From Jannaschia formosa (GTDB lineage: Bacteria; Pseudomonadota; Alphaproteobacteria; Rhodobacterales; Rhodobacteraceae), in contig NZ_QPLJ01000019.1 of the NCBI RefSeq assembly GCF_003340555.1, positions 1 through 64,000 on the forward strand: a stretch of 64,000 nucleotides of DNA. Direction: 5' to 3'. Below the pieces are notes generated by a model, which was not told the DNA's origin, made no database searches, and worked only from the letters and a program-made list of their open reading frames with translations. The stretch's first letter is position 1. Each line of letters opens with the position of its first letter. Shown piece by piece: positions 16,467 to 26,996 of this stretch. A program made the translations under genes and the position numbers.

Positions 16467-17927
16467 TCAGTCCCTCAGGCTTTCCTCTCTCAGCCCGTCC
16501 GCGAGCAGGTTCAGCCCCAGCACCAGGCTCAGCAGCGCGAGCGCGGGTGCGATGGCGGGGTGCGGATAGACTGACAGCAACCGGCGGCCGTCGTTGATGG
16601 TCGTGCCCCAGTCCGGACTCTCGGGCGGCAGGCCGAGGCCGAAGAAGCCGAGCGTCCCGAGGAGGATCGTGGTATAGCCGATGCGCAGGCAGAAATCGAC
16701 GATCAGCGGCCCGCGGGCGTTGGGCAGGATCTCCCACAGCATGATGTACCACGGCGTCTCGCCCCGGGTCTGGGCGGCGGCGACGTAGTCGCGGGTCTTG
16801 ATGTCGAGCGTCAGGCCCCGGACGATCCGGAACACGGTGGGCGAGTTCACGAAGACCACCGACACGAACACGATCAGCACCTGCCCCGACACGTCGAAGA
16901 GGTCGAGAAAGCCCGGCCAGACCCGGAACAGCGGCTTCGGCGCGGTCTGGTCCATGACCAGCGAGAAGTAGAGCAGCAGCCCCACCGCCATCGCGATCCC
17001 GAGATAGAGGTTCCGCGTCGCGGGCTGGGTCCGGTAGCGCGAGTTGATCAGCACGCCCACGAAGATCAGCGGGAAGAGGAACAGCACCAGCGCCATGTAG
17101 TTGGGCAGGCCGGTCTGCACGATCTCGGGCGTGACGAGCAGGTAGAACAGCAGGATCACCGGGAAGGCGAGGATCAGGTTGGCGAGGAAGCTGAGCCCGG
17201 TGTCGAGCCGGCCGCCGTAGTAGCCCGCGGGCAGGCCCAGCGTGATGCCCACCATGAAGGCGAACAGCGTGGCGAGCGGCGCGATCTGCATCACGATGGT
17301 CGAGCCGAGGACCATGCGGCTGAAGACGTCCCGCGCGAGGTTGTCGCCGCCCAGCAGGTAGTAGGGATACTGTCCCGCCTCGGCGCCGCTCAGGGGCGAG
17401 CCGGGAACCTCGTTCTTCATGCCCGAGACCTGGCTCAGGGGGTCGTGCATGTAGATCAGGTCGAACACCCCGGCCCACAGCGCGGTGAACACCCAGAACA
17501 TCACCAGCCCGAAGCCGACCATCCCGATGCTCGAGTCGAAGAGCTTGCCGTAGAGCCCCAGCCTGCGCCTGTAGGCGTAGCTTGCGGCGAACAGCAGGGC
17601 GAGGCTGATCCAGACCGGCGTGAAGGCCCGCGCCATCCCGCCGACGATCCCGCCGCCCTGCCAGCCGACGACCATGCCGGTGACGATATAGGCGACGACG
17701 GTGGCGACCACGGCCCAGACCGCCCATCCCTGGGCCCTGGTGGCCAGCCCCGACAGGCCGGGCTGCGCGGCGACGGTGCCGTCGGGATTGACGGTGATGC
17801 GGTCGGAGGCGGTGACGAAGCTCAGCGCGATGGCCAGCACCGAGGTGACGACGAGGGCCGCGGCCGAGATCCCGAGGATCGGGTCCAGCACGTCGCCCAT
17901 GTTTCCGGTCCAGGTGAGGGGTTCCAT
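16467..17927 (-). CDS. Peptide-type ABC importer permease (DppC-like) with extended N-terminus
   Basis: A 486-residue permease, much longer than the usual 280-350 for DppC/OppC. The C-terminal half has the standard features: LGGDNLARDVFSRMVLGS, several membrane helices, and the ATPase-contacting EAA-type loop around YVAAAQTRGETPWYIMLWEILPN, ending GLGLPPESPDWGTTINDGR. The N-terminal ~170 residues add extra membrane helices (LDPILGISAAALVVTSVLA, VWAVVATVVAYIVTGMV, WISLALLFAASYAY) with an Asp/Ala-rich loop between. It pairs with the DppB-like permease whose gene ends 12 bases upstream. The substrate is unknown. Confidence 0.9.
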   Translation of the reverse strand: MEPLTWTGNMGDVLDPILGISAAALVVTSVLAIALSFVTASDRITVNPDGTVAAQPGLSGLATRAQGWAVWAVVATVVAYIVTGMVVGWQGGGIVGGMARAFTPVWISLALLFAASYAYRRRLGLYGKLFDSSIGMVGFGLVMFWVFTALWAGVFDLIYMHDPLSQVSGMKNEVPGSPLSGAEAGQYPYYLLGGDNLARDVFSRMVLGSTIVMQIAPLATLFAFMVGITLGLPAGYYGGRLDTGLSFLANLILAFPVILLFYLLVTPEIVQTGLPNYMALVLFLFPLIFVGVLINSRYRTQPATRNLYLGIAMAVGLLLYFSLVMDQTAPKPLFRVWPGFLDLFDVSGQVLIVFVSVVFVNSPTVFRIVRGLTLDIKTRDYVAAAQTRGETPWYIMLWEILPNARGPLIVDFCLRIGYTTILLGTLGFFGLGLPPESPDWGTTINDGRRLLSVYPHPAIAPALALLSLVLGLNLLADGLREESLRD

Positions 17928-17939
17928 GTCCGTCTCTCC

Positions 17940-18986
17940 TCAGGCGATGCGGATGCGCGGGTTCAGGAAGACGTAGCCGATGTCCGACAGCAGCTGCGTC
18001 GCCAGAACGACCACGACCGAGATGATCGACACGCCGAGCAGCAGGTCGATGTCGTTGTTTCCGGCCGCCTGCACCAGCGTCCAGCCGAAGCCCTTGTAGT
18101 TGAACAGCGTCTCGACGATCACGACGCCGTTGAGCAGCCAGGGCAGCTGCAGCATGATGACCGTGAAGGGCGCGATCAGCGCGTTGCGCAGCGCATGCTT
18201 CATGACGATCTGCCCGAAGCTGACGCCTTTCAGCCGCGCAGTGCGGATGTATTGCGCGGTCATCACCTCGGTCATCGAGGCCCGCGTCATTCGCGCGATG
18301 TAGCCCATCCCGTAGAGCGCGATCGTCAGCACCGGCAGGGTGAAGTTCTCGAAGGTGATGTTCTCCATCGCGCTCGTCGCCGTGCCCTTGAACCATTTCA
18401 GCCCCACCGCGGACGAGGCGAAGACGGCGATGAAGATCACGCCCGAGACATATTCGGGCGTCGCCGTCGTGGCGATCGACACCGTCGAGAGCGAGCGGTC
18501 CAGCTTCGACCCCTCGCGCATTCCGGCCAGCACGCCCAGCAGCAGCGCGCCGGGCACCATGACCAGCATCACGAAGAACATCAGCTTCGCGGTCTGCCAG
18601 CCCCGCTCTGCCAGAATGGCGAGCACGTCGTCCTGGAACACCGTGGACCAGCCCCAGTCGCCCTGCAGCACGCCGCAGAAGCGTGGCGCCTCGGCCGCGG
18701 TCATGCCCGGATCGGCGCAGCGCGAGAAGACGACCTCGCCGGCCTCTTCGCGGGTGAAGTGCGGCAGCACGCCCAGCCAGCGGCCGTAGTTGACGATGAC
18801 GGGGTCGTCGTAGCCCCGCGCGGCCAGCCAGGTGACGACCTGCTCGTCCGACATCCGGTTGTTGGCCTGCTGCTTGGCCAGCTTCTCCAGGTTCGGCGAG
18901 AGGTTCGTCAGGAAGAAGACGATGAACGTCAGGCACAGCGCCGTCAGGATCATCACGCCGAGTCGGCGCAGGATGAACGTCAGCAT
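17940..18986 (-). CDS. Peptide-type ABC importer permease (DppB-like)
   Basis: A 348-residue inner-membrane permease of the DppB/OppB type. It begins MLTFILRRLGVMILTALCLTF, the usual first helix; a periplasmic loop (about 30-130) contains two cysteines (RCADPG and RFCGVLQGDWGWS) that could form a disulphide; five further helices follow, with the EAA-type coupling loop at YIRTARLKGVSFGQIVMKHALRNALI. It ends FLNPRIRIA. The start at 18986 is set by the first membrane helix. It lies between the binding protein gene and the DppC-like permease gene in the same operon. Confidence 0.94.
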   Translation of the reverse strand: MLTFILRRLGVMILTALCLTFIVFFLTNLSPNLEKLAKQQANNRMSDEQVVTWLAARGYDDPVIVNYGRWLGVLPHFTREEAGEVVFSRCADPGMTAAEAPRFCGVLQGDWGWSTVFQDDVLAILAERGWQTAKLMFFVMLVMVPGALLLGVLAGMREGSKLDRSLSTVSIATTATPEYVSGVIFIAVFASSAVGLKWFKGTATSAMENITFENFTLPVLTIALYGMGYIARMTRASMTEVMTAQYIRTARLKGVSFGQIVMKHALRNALIAPFTVIMLQLPWLLNGVVIVETLFNYKGFGWTLVQAAGNNDIDLLLGVSIISVVVVLATQLLSDIGYVFLNPRIRIA

Positions 18987-19091
18987 GGTCGCGGGTCCCC
19001 CGGTGCGTTGTTTTGCGTGCGGATTATCTGTCCCGCATCGCATGGGGCCGCGCGACGCTCCGCGCGGCCCCCTGTCTCCCCTTCCGCCCGA

Positions 19092-20681
19092 TCAGGCGGC
19101 GCGGCCCCATTTGTACATCTGGGGCAGGTAGGCGATGTGCATGTCGAGCCCGACGAAGTCGCCGGTCTGGTGCCGGAAGAGCGACCGCCAGTAGGGCTGG
19201 ATGGTCACGCCCTCCTCGATGACGATCGCCTGGAGCCGGCCCATCACCTCGCGGCGCGCATCGGCATCCGCGATCGAGTTGGCCTCGGCCAGCAGCGCGT
19301 CGAACTCCTCATTGTTGAAGCCGAACTCGTTCCAGGCCGTGCCGGACTTGTAGGCCAGGCCAAGCGTCTGGGTGCCCAGCGGACGGTGGTTCCAGTTGGT
19401 CGAGGAGAAGGGATACTTCGTCCAGTCGTTCCAGAACGTGGAGCCCGGCAGGATGGTCCGCCGCACCGGGATGCCCGCGTCGCGCAGTTGCGCGGCGACG
19501 GCGTCGGTCGTGGCCCGGCGCCAGTCGTCGTCGATCGAGATCAGCTCATGCTCGAAATCGGCCATCCCGGCTTCTTGCATCAGCTCCAGCGCGCGGGCCG
19601 GGTCGTAGGGCAGGCGCTCGACGTTGGGGTTATATTCGGGGTGCACCGGGCCGACATGGGAGTTCTCGGCGGTCGTGCCCTGGCCGGCATAGCCCAGCTC
19701 CAGCAGGACGGCGTTGTCGCAGGCCATGACCAGCGCCTGGCGGACGCGCTTGTCCTCGTAGGGGCGCATGCCATCGACCTCGGCCAGCTGGTTCGGCCGG
19801 ATCACGATGGTCGAGCCGGTCACCACCTCGGACTTCACCCAGCCGATGCCGTCGAAGATGTCGACGAATTCGCCGACATTCTCGTAGATCGCGTCGACTT
19901 CCTCCGATTCGGCCGCGGCCAGCCAGGCCGAGGGGTCGGTGCCGTAGTCGACATACTCGATCCGGTCGAGATAGCCGCCCCAGCCGGCGTCATAACCCCA
20001 CCAGTCGTGGTCCTGGTTGCGCACCAGGACGGACTTCACGCCGACCTCGTGGCTCTCGCTCAGGTAGGGCCCGGTGCCGAGCTGCTGGCCCAGCAGGTTC
20101 GAGGGGTCCTGATCGGGGTGGATGACATGCGCCGGATAGTCGGCAATGCCCGGGATCAGGGTGATGTCGGGGGCGTTCAGGTTGAGGACGACGGTCATGT
20201 CGTCGACCACCTCGATGGCGCCTTCCGCGGCCTGGTTCGTCTCGGGGTCGATGATCGAGGTCACGCGCGCGGCCATCGAGTTGCCCTCGGCATCGGCCTC
20301 GGCCCAGCGGCGGAAGTTGAAGGCGACATGCTCGGCGGTGAACGGGTCGCCGTTGTTCCAGGTCACGCCCGGGCGGACGCGCAGCGTGTACTGCGTGGCG
20401 TCGTCGTTCACGTCCCAGCTGTCCAGCAGCATGCCGCGGAACGAGCCGTCGGAATTGTACTCGACGAGGTATTCGAGCCAGCCGCCGGCGACATAGGACA
20501 TCTGCGTCCAGTCGAAGGTGCGCGGGTCCTTCAGCGCGCGGACTTCCATCTGCATGCGCAGCGTGCCGCCCTGCTGGGCCTCGCCCTGGGCGCGGGCCGG
20601 GCTGGCGCCGATCAGCGCGTAGGCGGCGGGGATGCTGACGCCCAGCGCGGTCGCGCGGGTCAGGAACTCCCTCCGGTCCAT
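19092..20681 (-). CDS. Peptide-type ABC importer substrate-binding protein, Tat-exported
   Basis: A 529-residue family 5 solute-binding protein. The start at 20681 gives [14 protein letters not shown], a twin-arginine signal peptide ending at SPARAQ, with AAGGA seven bases before the ATG. An alternative ATG at 20762 would place 27 unlikely residues before the twin arginines. The mature part has the family markers: [54 protein letters not shown] and [17 protein letters not shown]. It would capture a peptide, opine or similar ligand in the periplasm and deliver it to the two permeases downstream. First gene of the operon. Confidence 0.93.
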   Translation of the reverse strand: MDRREFLTRATALGVSIPAAYALIGASPARAQGEAQQGGTLRMQMEVRALKDPRTFDWTQMSYVAGGWLEYLVEYNSDGSFRGMLLDSWDVNDDATQYTLRVRPGVTWNNGDPFTAEHVAFNFRRWAEADAEGNSMAARVTSIIDPETNQAAEGAIEVVDDMTVVLNLNAPDITLIPGIADYPAHVIHPDQDPSNLLGQQLGTGPYLSESHEVGVKSVLVRNQDHDWWGYDAGWGGYLDRIEYVDYGTDPSAWLAAAESEEVDAIYENVGEFVDIFDGIGWVKSEVVTGSTIVIRPNQLAEVDGMRPYEDKRVRQALVMACDNAVLLELGYAGQGTTAENSHVGPVHPEYNPNVERLPYDPARALELMQEAGMADFEHELISIDDDWRRATTDAVAAQLRDAGIPVRRTILPGSTFWNDWTKYPFSSTNWNHRPLGTQTLGLAYKSGTAWNEFGFNNEEFDALLAEANSIADADARREVMGRLQAIVIEEGVTIQPYWRSLFRHQTGDFVGLDMHIAYLPQMYKWGRAA

Positions 20682-21003
20682 CAGCCCGTCCTTGCACTCT
20701 CTTGCGAACAACAAAGCGCCGCGGTGGATGCCCCCGGCGGGTGTCTTGTCGAGTTTCGTCATGGCTTCTGTCTTCTCCCTATGGACGTCCGGGCGTTCGA
20801 TCCTGCCCTTGTTCTGTTTCCGACGCACCTCGTGCGGCCCGCCTTGCTTCTTCAGCATGAAGCATATCCGCTGAGGGTCAACGCGAAGCCGGCATGACGG
20901 AGCGCAAAAATCGACCTCTCGATGTCGTAAACAGACCTTTCGCCCGGTTTCGCGGCCGTTCAGAGCGTCCTTTGACGAGGCGGAGCCCGCTGCGGCCGAC
21001 CGC
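20682..21003. other. Gene-free upstream region of the peptide transporter operon
   Basis: About 320 bases between the binding-protein start and the end of miaA, both on the minus strand. It presumably holds the operon promoter and the miaA terminator, but I recognise no clear -35/-10 pair, operator palindrome or riboswitch. An in-frame extension of the binding protein occupies part of it and is judged non-coding. Confidence 0.4.
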
Positions 21004-21885
21004 TCAGGCCCGGGCGGCGTCGATCCAGCGCCAGTCGCGCATCCGCTTGCGGAACCACGTCCTCTGCCGCTTGGCGTATTGCCGTGTCGCGACGACCGCG
21101 GCCTCCCGCGCCTCGTCAAGGGGCATCTCGCCGCGCAGATGGGCGACCAGTTCCGCCGCGCCGATCGCCTGTGCGGCGTTGAGACGCGGATTCCAGCGCG
21201 GCAGCACCGCCCGCGCCTCTTCCCAGGCGCCCGCCGCCAGCATTGCGTCGAATCGGCGCGCGATTCGCGGGTCGAGCCAGTCCTTCGGCGCCTCCAGCAC
21301 CAGCGCCGTCGCCTCCGACAGCGGCAGGAGCGGCGGCGGCGTCTCGGCCTGCCAGTCGCGGATCGACCGTCCCGTCGCCCGCGCCACCTCCCAGGCGCGC
21401 AGCACGCGCATCGGGTTTGCGGTGTCGAGCCCGGCCCGCGTCGCCGGGTCCAGCTCCGCCGCCAGGGCGGGCAGGCCCCGCGCCTCCAGCCGCGCCACGG
21501 CCTCGGCCCGCAGCTCCGGCGGGGTGGCCGGAATCTCGGCCAGCCCTTCGGTCAGGGCGCGGAAGATCAGCCCCGTCCCGCCGACGACGATGGGGCGCGG
21601 CCCGGCGGGCAGGGCGGCGAAGTCCCGCAGCCAGTCGCCGACCGAATAGCTCCGCTCCCACCCGACATGGCCGTAGAGAAGATGCTCGGCCCGCGCCTCC
21701 TCCGCCGCGGGCGGGCGGGCTGTCAGGACGCGCCAGTCGGCGAAGACCTGCAATGCGTCGGCGTTCACGATCCGCCCGCCTTGCGCTTCCGCAAGGGTAA
21801 GCGCCAGCGACGACTTGCCGCTCGCCGTCGGCCCCGCGATCAGGACCGGACGCTCCGGGTCGATTCTCTTCAGCAGTTCCAACAT
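21004..21885 (-). CDS. miaA: tRNA dimethylallyltransferase MiaA
   Basis: A 293-residue enzyme that adds a dimethylallyl group to A37 of tRNAs reading UNN codons, in the cytoplasm. The P-loop GPTASGKS (18-25) is followed by the catalytic region [18 protein letters not shown], the [14 protein letters not shown] block and the substrate zone [17 protein letters not shown], ending [16 protein letters not shown], all standard for MiaA. The usual NADSMQVY reads NADALQVF here. The start at 21885 faces pyrH, 106 bases away on the other strand, so the two share a divergent promoter region. Confidence 0.96.
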   Translation of the reverse strand: MLELLKRIDPERPVLIAGPTASGKSSLALTLAEAQGGRIVNADALQVFADWRVLTARPPAAEEARAEHLLYGHVGWERSYSVGDWLRDFAALPAGPRPIVVGGTGLIFRALTEGLAEIPATPPELRAEAVARLEARGLPALAAELDPATRAGLDTANPMRVLRAWEVARATGRSIRDWQAETPPPLLPLSEATALVLEAPKDWLDPRIARRFDAMLAAGAWEEARAVLPRWNPRLNAAQAIGAAELVAHLRGEMPLDEAREAAVVATRQYAKRQRTWFRKRMRDWRWIDAARA

Positions 21886-21991
21886 GTTACATGCCGTTCT
21901 TCACGTAAGCCCTACCGCCCAGAGGACGGTTGCCCAACCCGGCCTAATCTGACACCTATGCGCCCGGCAACAAGCGAGGGGACCCCGGGCG

Positions 21992-22729
21992 ATGACGGAC
22001 GAGATCGAGAACGCGCCCCCCGCCTATTCCCGCGTCCTCCTGAAGATCAGCGGCGAGGCGCTGATGGGCGACCAGGGCTATGGCCTGCACCCGCCCACCG
22101 TCGAACGCATCGCGGGCGAGGTCGCCTCCGTCCAGAAGATGGGCGTCGAGGTCTGCCTCGTGATCGGCGGCGGCAACATCTTCCGCGGGCTCCAAGGCTC
22201 CGCCCAGGGGATGGAGCGGACGACGGCCGATTACATGGGGATGCTGGCGACGGTGATGAACGCGCTCGCCATGCAGGGCGCGCTGGAAAGCCGGGGCCTC
22301 CACACGCGCGTCATCAGCGCCATTCCGATGGACCAGGTCTGCGAGCCCTATATCCGCCGCCGCGCCGTCCGGCACCTCGAGAAGAAGCGCGTCGTGATCT
22401 TCGCCGCGGGCACCGGCAACCCCTATTTCACCACGGACACCGCCGCCGCGCTGCGCGCCAACGAGATGGCCTGCCAGGCGATCCTGATGGGCAAGAACGG
22501 CACCGACGGCGTCTATGACAAGGATCCGCGGATCCACGCGGACGCGAAGCGCTACGACCGGATCACCTATGACGAGGTCCTGTCGAAGCATCTGAAGGTC
22601 ATGGACGCCTCCGCCATCGCGCTCGCCCGCGAGAACAAGCTGCCGATCATCGTCTTCCCGCTCGACGCGCCGGGCGGCTTCAAGTCGATCCTGGCGGGCA
22701 AGGGGACCTACACCCGGGTCGAGGGCTGA
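21992..22729 (+). CDS. pyrH: UMP kinase PyrH
   Basis: A 245-residue UMP kinase that makes UDP from UMP, the hexameric amino-acid-kinase-fold enzyme of bacteria. Key blocks are [56 protein letters not shown] and [16 protein letters not shown] short N-terminal extension of about ten residues precedes the core, as in related genomes. In most alphaproteobacteria frr follows pyrH; here lipA follows instead, so the usual pyrH-frr pairing is broken. Confidence 0.97.
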   Translation: MTDEIENAPPAYSRVLLKISGEALMGDQGYGLHPPTVERIAGEVASVQKMGVEVCLVIGGGNIFRGLQGSAQGMERTTADYMGMLATVMNALAMQGALESRGLHTRVISAIPMDQVCEPYIRRRAVRHLEKKRVVIFAAGTGNPYFTTDTAAALRANEMACQAILMGKNGTDGVYDKDPRIHADAKRYDRITYDEVLSKHLKVMDASAIALARENKLPIIVFPLDAPGGFKSILAGKGTYTRVEG

Positions 22730-22823
22730 TCCCGCGCTGCGGCCGCGACGACGCGCCGGGCTGGCCCCGGACCGGGCGACAGCTTAGGTAGAGCCGCAAG
22801 ACACGAACGGAAGGACCGGCCCG

Positions 22824-23807
22824 ATGCCCGACGACCTCCTGCCCACACGCCCCCCGCGCGACCTGAAGATCCCGTCGCAGCGCCACCCCGAGAAGGCGCG
22901 CCGTCCCGACCAGGCCCAGCCGAAGAAGCCCGCCTGGATCCGCGTGAAGGCCCCGTCGGGCGAGGGCTACAGGCAGACCGCCCGGATCATGCGCGACCAC
23001 AAGCTGACCACCGTCTGCGAGGAGGCGGGCTGCCCCAACGTCGGCGAGTGCTGGTCGCAGGGCCACGCCACGATGATGATCATGGGCGAGGTCTGCACCC
23101 GCGCCTGCACCTTCTGCAACATCGCCACCGGCAAGCCGCCCGAGCCGCTCGACGCCTTCGAGCCGGGGCGCGTCGCCGACGCCGTGCAGAAACTCGGCCT
23201 GAACCATGTCGTCATCACCAGCGTGGACCGCGACGACGTCACCGACGGCGGCGCCGAGCATTTCGCCCAGACCATCCGCGCGATCCGCCACCGCGCGCCG
23301 GGCACCACCATCGAGATCCTGACGCCCGACTTCATCCGCGCCGACCCCTCGGTGCTGGAGGTCGTGGTCGCGGCCAAGCCCGACGTCTTCAACCACAACC
23401 TCGAGACCGTCCCCGGCCTCTACCCCGAGGTCCGGCCCGGCGCGCGCTACTTCCACTCCCTCCGCCTGCTCCAGCGCGTGAAGGAGATGGACCCCTCGAT
23501 CTTCACCAAGTCCGGCATGATGGTCGGCCTCGGGGAAGACCGTCAGGCGGTGCTGCAGGTCATGGACGACATGCGGGCGGCCGACATCGATTTCCTGACC
23601 ATCGGCCAGTATCTGCAACCGACGCCCAAGCACCACCGCGTCGACCGCTTCGTGACGCCCGAGGAATTCGCGGGCTACGAGAAATCGGCCTGGGGGAAGG
23701 GCTTTCTGATGGTCTCGGCCACGCCGCTGACGCGCAGCAGCTACCATGCCGGCGACGACTTCCAGCGTCTCCGCGCCGCGCGGGAGGCCGCGCTCGCCCG
23801 CGCATGA
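22824..23807 (+). CDS. lipA: Lipoyl synthase LipA
   Basis: A 327-residue radical-SAM enzyme that inserts two sulphurs into protein-bound octanoyl chains to form lipoyl groups. Both iron-sulphur sites are visible: the auxiliary cluster cysteines C65, C70, C76 and the radical-SAM CxxxCxxC at C91, C95, C98. [34 protein letters not shown] and the C-terminal SSYHAG (with the conserved RSS serine) confirm the family. The 3' end overlaps the protease gene by four bases (ATGA), so the two are translationally coupled. Confidence 0.98.
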   Translation: MPDDLLPTRPPRDLKIPSQRHPEKARRPDQAQPKKPAWIRVKAPSGEGYRQTARIMRDHKLTTVCEEAGCPNVGECWSQGHATMMIMGEVCTRACTFCNIATGKPPEPLDAFEPGRVADAVQKLGLNHVVITSVDRDDVTDGGAEHFAQTIRAIRHRAPGTTIEILTPDFIRADPSVLEVVVAAKPDVFNHNLETVPGLYPEVRPGARYFHSLRLLQRVKEMDPSIFTKSGMMVGLGEDRQAVLQVMDDMRAADIDFLTIGQYLQPTPKHHRVDRFVTPEEFAGYEKSAWGKGFLMVSATPLTRSSYHAGDDFQRLRAAREAALARA

Positions 23808-24877
23808 GGGGGCTGCTCGCGCTGATCCTGCTGGCTGTCGGCGCCGCCTTTGGCGCCGCGTTCGGACCCTATGTCCCGGCGCTCCTCCGTCCGGCCCCCG
23901 CGCCCGTCACCATCACGCCCCGGGCCGATCTGAGCGCGGCGGAGCGGACCACGGTGGAGCTGTTCCAGGCCGCGCAGGACTCGGTCGTCTTCATCTCGAC
24001 CACCGCGCGGGGCATGGATCTGTTCAGGGGCGGTACCGAGATGCCGTCGGGCACCGGCTCCGGCTTCGTCTGGGACGACATGGGCCACATCATCACGAAC
24101 GCCCACGTCATCCGCGGCGCGGCCTCGGCCACGGTGCGGCTGCCCGGCGGCCGTGCCGTGCCCGCCCGGCTCGTCGGGCTCGACCGGCGCCATGACCTCG
24201 CGGTGCTGCGCGTGGCCGGGACGGGGATGCGGCCCCTCCCGCTCGGGACCAGTTCGGACCTTCAGGTCGGGCAGATGGTCTTCGCCATCGGCAACCCGTT
24301 CGGCCTCGACTTCACGCTGACCACGGGCATCGTCTCGGCCCTCGACAGGGAGATCCCGGGCGAGGGCATGGTGACGATCCGCGGGTTGATCCAGACCGAC
24401 GCGGCGATCAACCCGGGCAATTCCGGCGGTCCGCTTCTGGACAGCGCGGGGCGGCTGATCGGCGTGAACACGGCGATCTTCTCGCCTTCGGGGGCAAGCG
24501 CCGGCATCGGCTTCGCCGTCCCCGTCGACACGGTCGCCCGCGTCGTGCCGCAGCTCATCGCGACGGGCAGCTATTCGCCGCCGACGCTGGGCATCAGCGC
24601 CGATCGCCGCGCCGACCTGATGCTGCGCGAGCCGGGGGTGATGGTGCTGGACGTGACGCCGGGCGGCCCCGCCGACCGCGCGGGGCTGGAGCCCGCGCGC
24701 GTCACCGGCGGCGGCATCGCCCCGCGCGACGTGATCGAATCCATCGACGGTCAGGCCGTCGAGACCATCGACGATCTGCTGGCCGTGCTCGACACCAGGC
24801 GGGCCGGGCAGGCGGTCGAGCTGCGGGTGCGGCGCGGCACCGCCCGGCGCAGCGTCGAGGTGACGCTGGCGCCCTGA
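23804..24877 (+). CDS. DegS/HtrA-like periplasmic serine protease with one PDZ domain
   Basis: A 357-residue trypsin-fold protease. An N-terminal membrane anchor (about 3-27) tethers it to the periplasmic face. The catalytic triad is His101 (NAHVI), Asp131 (RRHDLAVL) and Ser207 (PGNSGGPLL). One PDZ domain follows (about 255-357), rather than the two of DegP, so the layout is that of DegS/HhoB, which sense or clear misfolded envelope proteins. The ATG at 23804 overlaps the lipA stop codon. No rseA/rpoE genes are in the window, so a DegS-type signalling role is only a possibility. Confidence 0.92.
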   Translation: MRGLLALILLAVGAAFGAAFGPYVPALLRPAPAPVTITPRADLSAAERTTVELFQAAQDSVVFISTTARGMDLFRGGTEMPSGTGSGFVWDDMGHIITNAHVIRGAASATVRLPGGRAVPARLVGLDRRHDLAVLRVAGTGMRPLPLGTSSDLQVGQMVFAIGNPFGLDFTLTTGIVSALDREIPGEGMVTIRGLIQTDAAINPGNSGGPLLDSAGRLIGVNTAIFSPSGASAGIGFAVPVDTVARVVPQLIATGSYSPPTLGISADRRADLMLREPGVMVLDVTPGGPADRAGLEPARVTGGGIAPRDVIESIDGQAVETIDDLLAVLDTRRAGQAVELRVRRGTARRSVEVTLAP

Positions 24878-24902
24878 GCCGGCGGACGAGCCCGATGCCC
24901 CC

Positions 24903-26660
24903 TCACGCCGCCAGCGTCTGCCGCGAGCGCAGCGCACGATAGAGCCCGTCCTGCCGCGCCATCAGCTCCGCCGGCGTTCCGTCCTCCACGATCCGGCCCC
25001 GGTCGAAGACCAGGATGCGGTCCATCCGCTCCACCGTCGCCAGCCGGTGCGCGATGACCAGCGTCGTGCGCCCGCGCATCAGCCGCTCGGCGGCCTCGGC
25101 CACGCGGGCCTCGGCTTCGCTGTCCAGCGAGGAGGTCGCCTCGTCCATCACCAGGACCGGCGCGTCCGACAGGAAGGCGCGGGCGATGGCGACCCGCTGG
25201 CGCTCGCCGCCCGACAGCTTCACGCCGCGCTCGCCGACCTCGGTGGCATAGCCCTTCTCCAGCCGCTCGATGAACCCGGCGGCCCCGGCCTTGGCGGCGG
25301 CCGCACGCACCTCGTCCATCGTGGCGCCGGGGCGCGCATAGGCGATGTTCTCGGCCAGCGAGCGGTGGAACAGGATCGGCTCCTGCGGGACGAGCGCGAC
25401 GTTGCGGCGCAGCTCCTCCAGCGGGACCGAGGCGATGTCCACCCCGCCCAGCGTGATCGCCCCGCCGGTCACCTCGTGCAGGCGCTGGATCAGCTTGACG
25501 AAGGTTGTCTTGCCCGAGCCCGACCGCCCGACCAGCCCCACCTTCTGCCCCGCCGGGATCTCGACGTGCAGATCGGTAAAGAGCGGCGTGGAGGCCCCGG
25601 CATAGCCGTAATCCACATGCTCGAAGGCCAGCATGGCCGCGCGCGGCGGCAGGGCGCGGGCCGGCGGCCGGGCAACGTCGCGCTCGGGCGCGTCGGCCAG
25701 CAGGTCGACCATCTCCTCGGCGTCGTTCACCGCCTTCTGAAGCTGCCGCACATGGTTGCCGATCTGGCGCAGGTAGGAATCGAGCACGCCCAGCGCCGAG
25801 ACGGTGAAGGCGATCTCTCCGGCGCCCGCCGCGCCCCGCGCGAAGGCCAGCAGCGCCCCGCCCAGCACCAGCGCGCGCAAGAGCCACAGGCTTGCGTCCT
25901 GCGTCAGCCCCGACCAGGTGCCGCGCCGCCAGGTCCGTCGGGTCCGGTGGGCCCACTTGCCCAGCACTTGCTCCAGCCGCGCCTCCTCCCGCGTCTCGGC
26001 GGCATGGGCCTTGACCACGGCGTTCGAGGTGATCGCATCGGCCAGGGCGCCCGACACCCGGCTGTCCTGCGCATTGGCGAGCCGCGCGGCGGGCGCGACC
26101 CAGCGCAGCGTCAGCGTAAGCGACAGGCCGACGAACAGCACCGCGCCCAGCAACGCGACCAGCCCGACCTCGATCCGGAAGGCGGCGAGCGTGGCGATGG
26201 TGCCGACCAGGACCAGCATCGACGGGCCGAGCGCCAGGAACAGCAGGTCCGCCATGTCGTCCAGCGCCCAGGCCCCGCGCGTGATCTTCCGGACCGTCGA
26301 TCCCGCGAAGGCGTTCGCATGCCAGTTGGCGGGCAGGCGCTGGACCCGGGCGAAGGCCTCGCCCTCGACCTCGCGCATGGTCGGGATCGTCAGCTCGATG
26401 ATCGTGAAGTAGCTGCAGATCTTGGCCGCGACCGAGACGAGGCCCAGCGCCAGCAGACCCCAGAACGCGGTCCAGGGCGGGCTGCCCTCGGCCACGGCGG
26501 CCACCAGCCGTCCGGTCAGGATCGGGATCGAGACGTCGGCCCCGGTCGAGCAGAGCTGCAGCGCGACCAGCGTCGCGACGCGGCCGGGCCGCCGCGCCCA
26601 GCGGGCGGCGGCGAAGGAAAGAACGCGGGCGAAGGCGCCGCGGGACGGAGTCTGTGACAT
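24903..26660 (-). CDS. ABC exporter, fused permease-ATPase half-transporter
   Basis: A 585-residue half-transporter of the multidrug/lipid exporter type. Residues about 15-300 form a six-helix ABC transmembrane domain; the ATPase domain follows with Walker A GRSGSGKTT, Q-loop LVPQEP, signature KLSGGERQR, Walker B VLVMDEATSSLDSE and the switch His in VIAHRLATVE. It would work as a homodimer; no partner gene is adjacent. Its substrate is unknown. The start at 26660 is the ATG before MSQTPSRGAFARV. The 3' end converges on the protease gene with 25 bases between. Confidence 0.93.
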   Translation of the reverse strand: MSQTPSRGAFARVLSFAAARWARRPGRVATLVALQLCSTGADVSIPILTGRLVAAVAEGSPPWTAFWGLLALGLVSVAAKICSYFTIIELTIPTMREVEGEAFARVQRLPANWHANAFAGSTVRKITRGAWALDDMADLLFLALGPSMLVLVGTIATLAAFRIEVGLVALLGAVLFVGLSLTLTLRWVAPAARLANAQDSRVSGALADAITSNAVVKAHAAETREEARLEQVLGKWAHRTRRTWRRGTWSGLTQDASLWLLRALVLGGALLAFARGAAGAGEIAFTVSALGVLDSYLRQIGNHVRQLQKAVNDAEEMVDLLADAPERDVARPPARALPPRAAMLAFEHVDYGYAGASTPLFTDLHVEIPAGQKVGLVGRSGSGKTTFVKLIQRLHEVTGGAITLGGVDIASVPLEELRRNVALVPQEPILFHRSLAENIAYARPGATMDEVRAAAAKAGAAGFIERLEKGYATEVGERGVKLSGGERQRVAIARAFLSDAPVLVMDEATSSLDSEAEARVAEAAERLMRGRTTLVIAHRLATVERMDRILVFDRGRIVEDGTPAELMARQDGLYRALRSRQTLAA

Positions 26661-26996
26661 GGAACGAATCGCGGACCGGTGTCCGCGTCCTGCAATGAAG
26701 GAGACGAAGGGGCCGCGCGGCGGCCCTGGCAAGCGGTATGACGGGAAGGGCGGCGAGCGCCCGGCGCGTCAGGAGGTGGGAACCCCCTGGCGGGGTCGAC
26801 CGACGAGGGGGAGATGAATGACTACCATGCTCGCCCTCCTTGCTTGGCGCTGTCGTCGTGGCGGGACCCTATGCCGAGGAGCGCGCGCCGGTCAAGCGCC
26901 GCCGCGCCGGGCGCAGGAGGCGGGCGGCCCGCCGCGCAGGCGGGTGGAACGCATCAGACTCCCGGCCCTCCGCGGGTCCGGCAAGAGGGCGCGCGC
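26661..26996. other. Gene-free interval between ABC exporter and cytochrome genes
   Basis: About 336 bases with no gene I can support. A short plus-strand frame from 26818 begins like a signal peptide but loses that character after a few codons. No terminator with a T-run or known regulatory motif was recognised. Confidence 0.4.

Noticed and set aside
20682-20762. Upstream start of the binding protein at 20762
   Set aside because: It would place 27 residues before the twin-arginine motif; ATG 20681 has a better ribosome site and gives a normal Tat signal.
17445-20897. Plus-strand open frame of 1150 codons
   Set aside because: Antisense to the permease and binding-protein genes, repetitive His/Asp/Arg composition, no recognisable domain.
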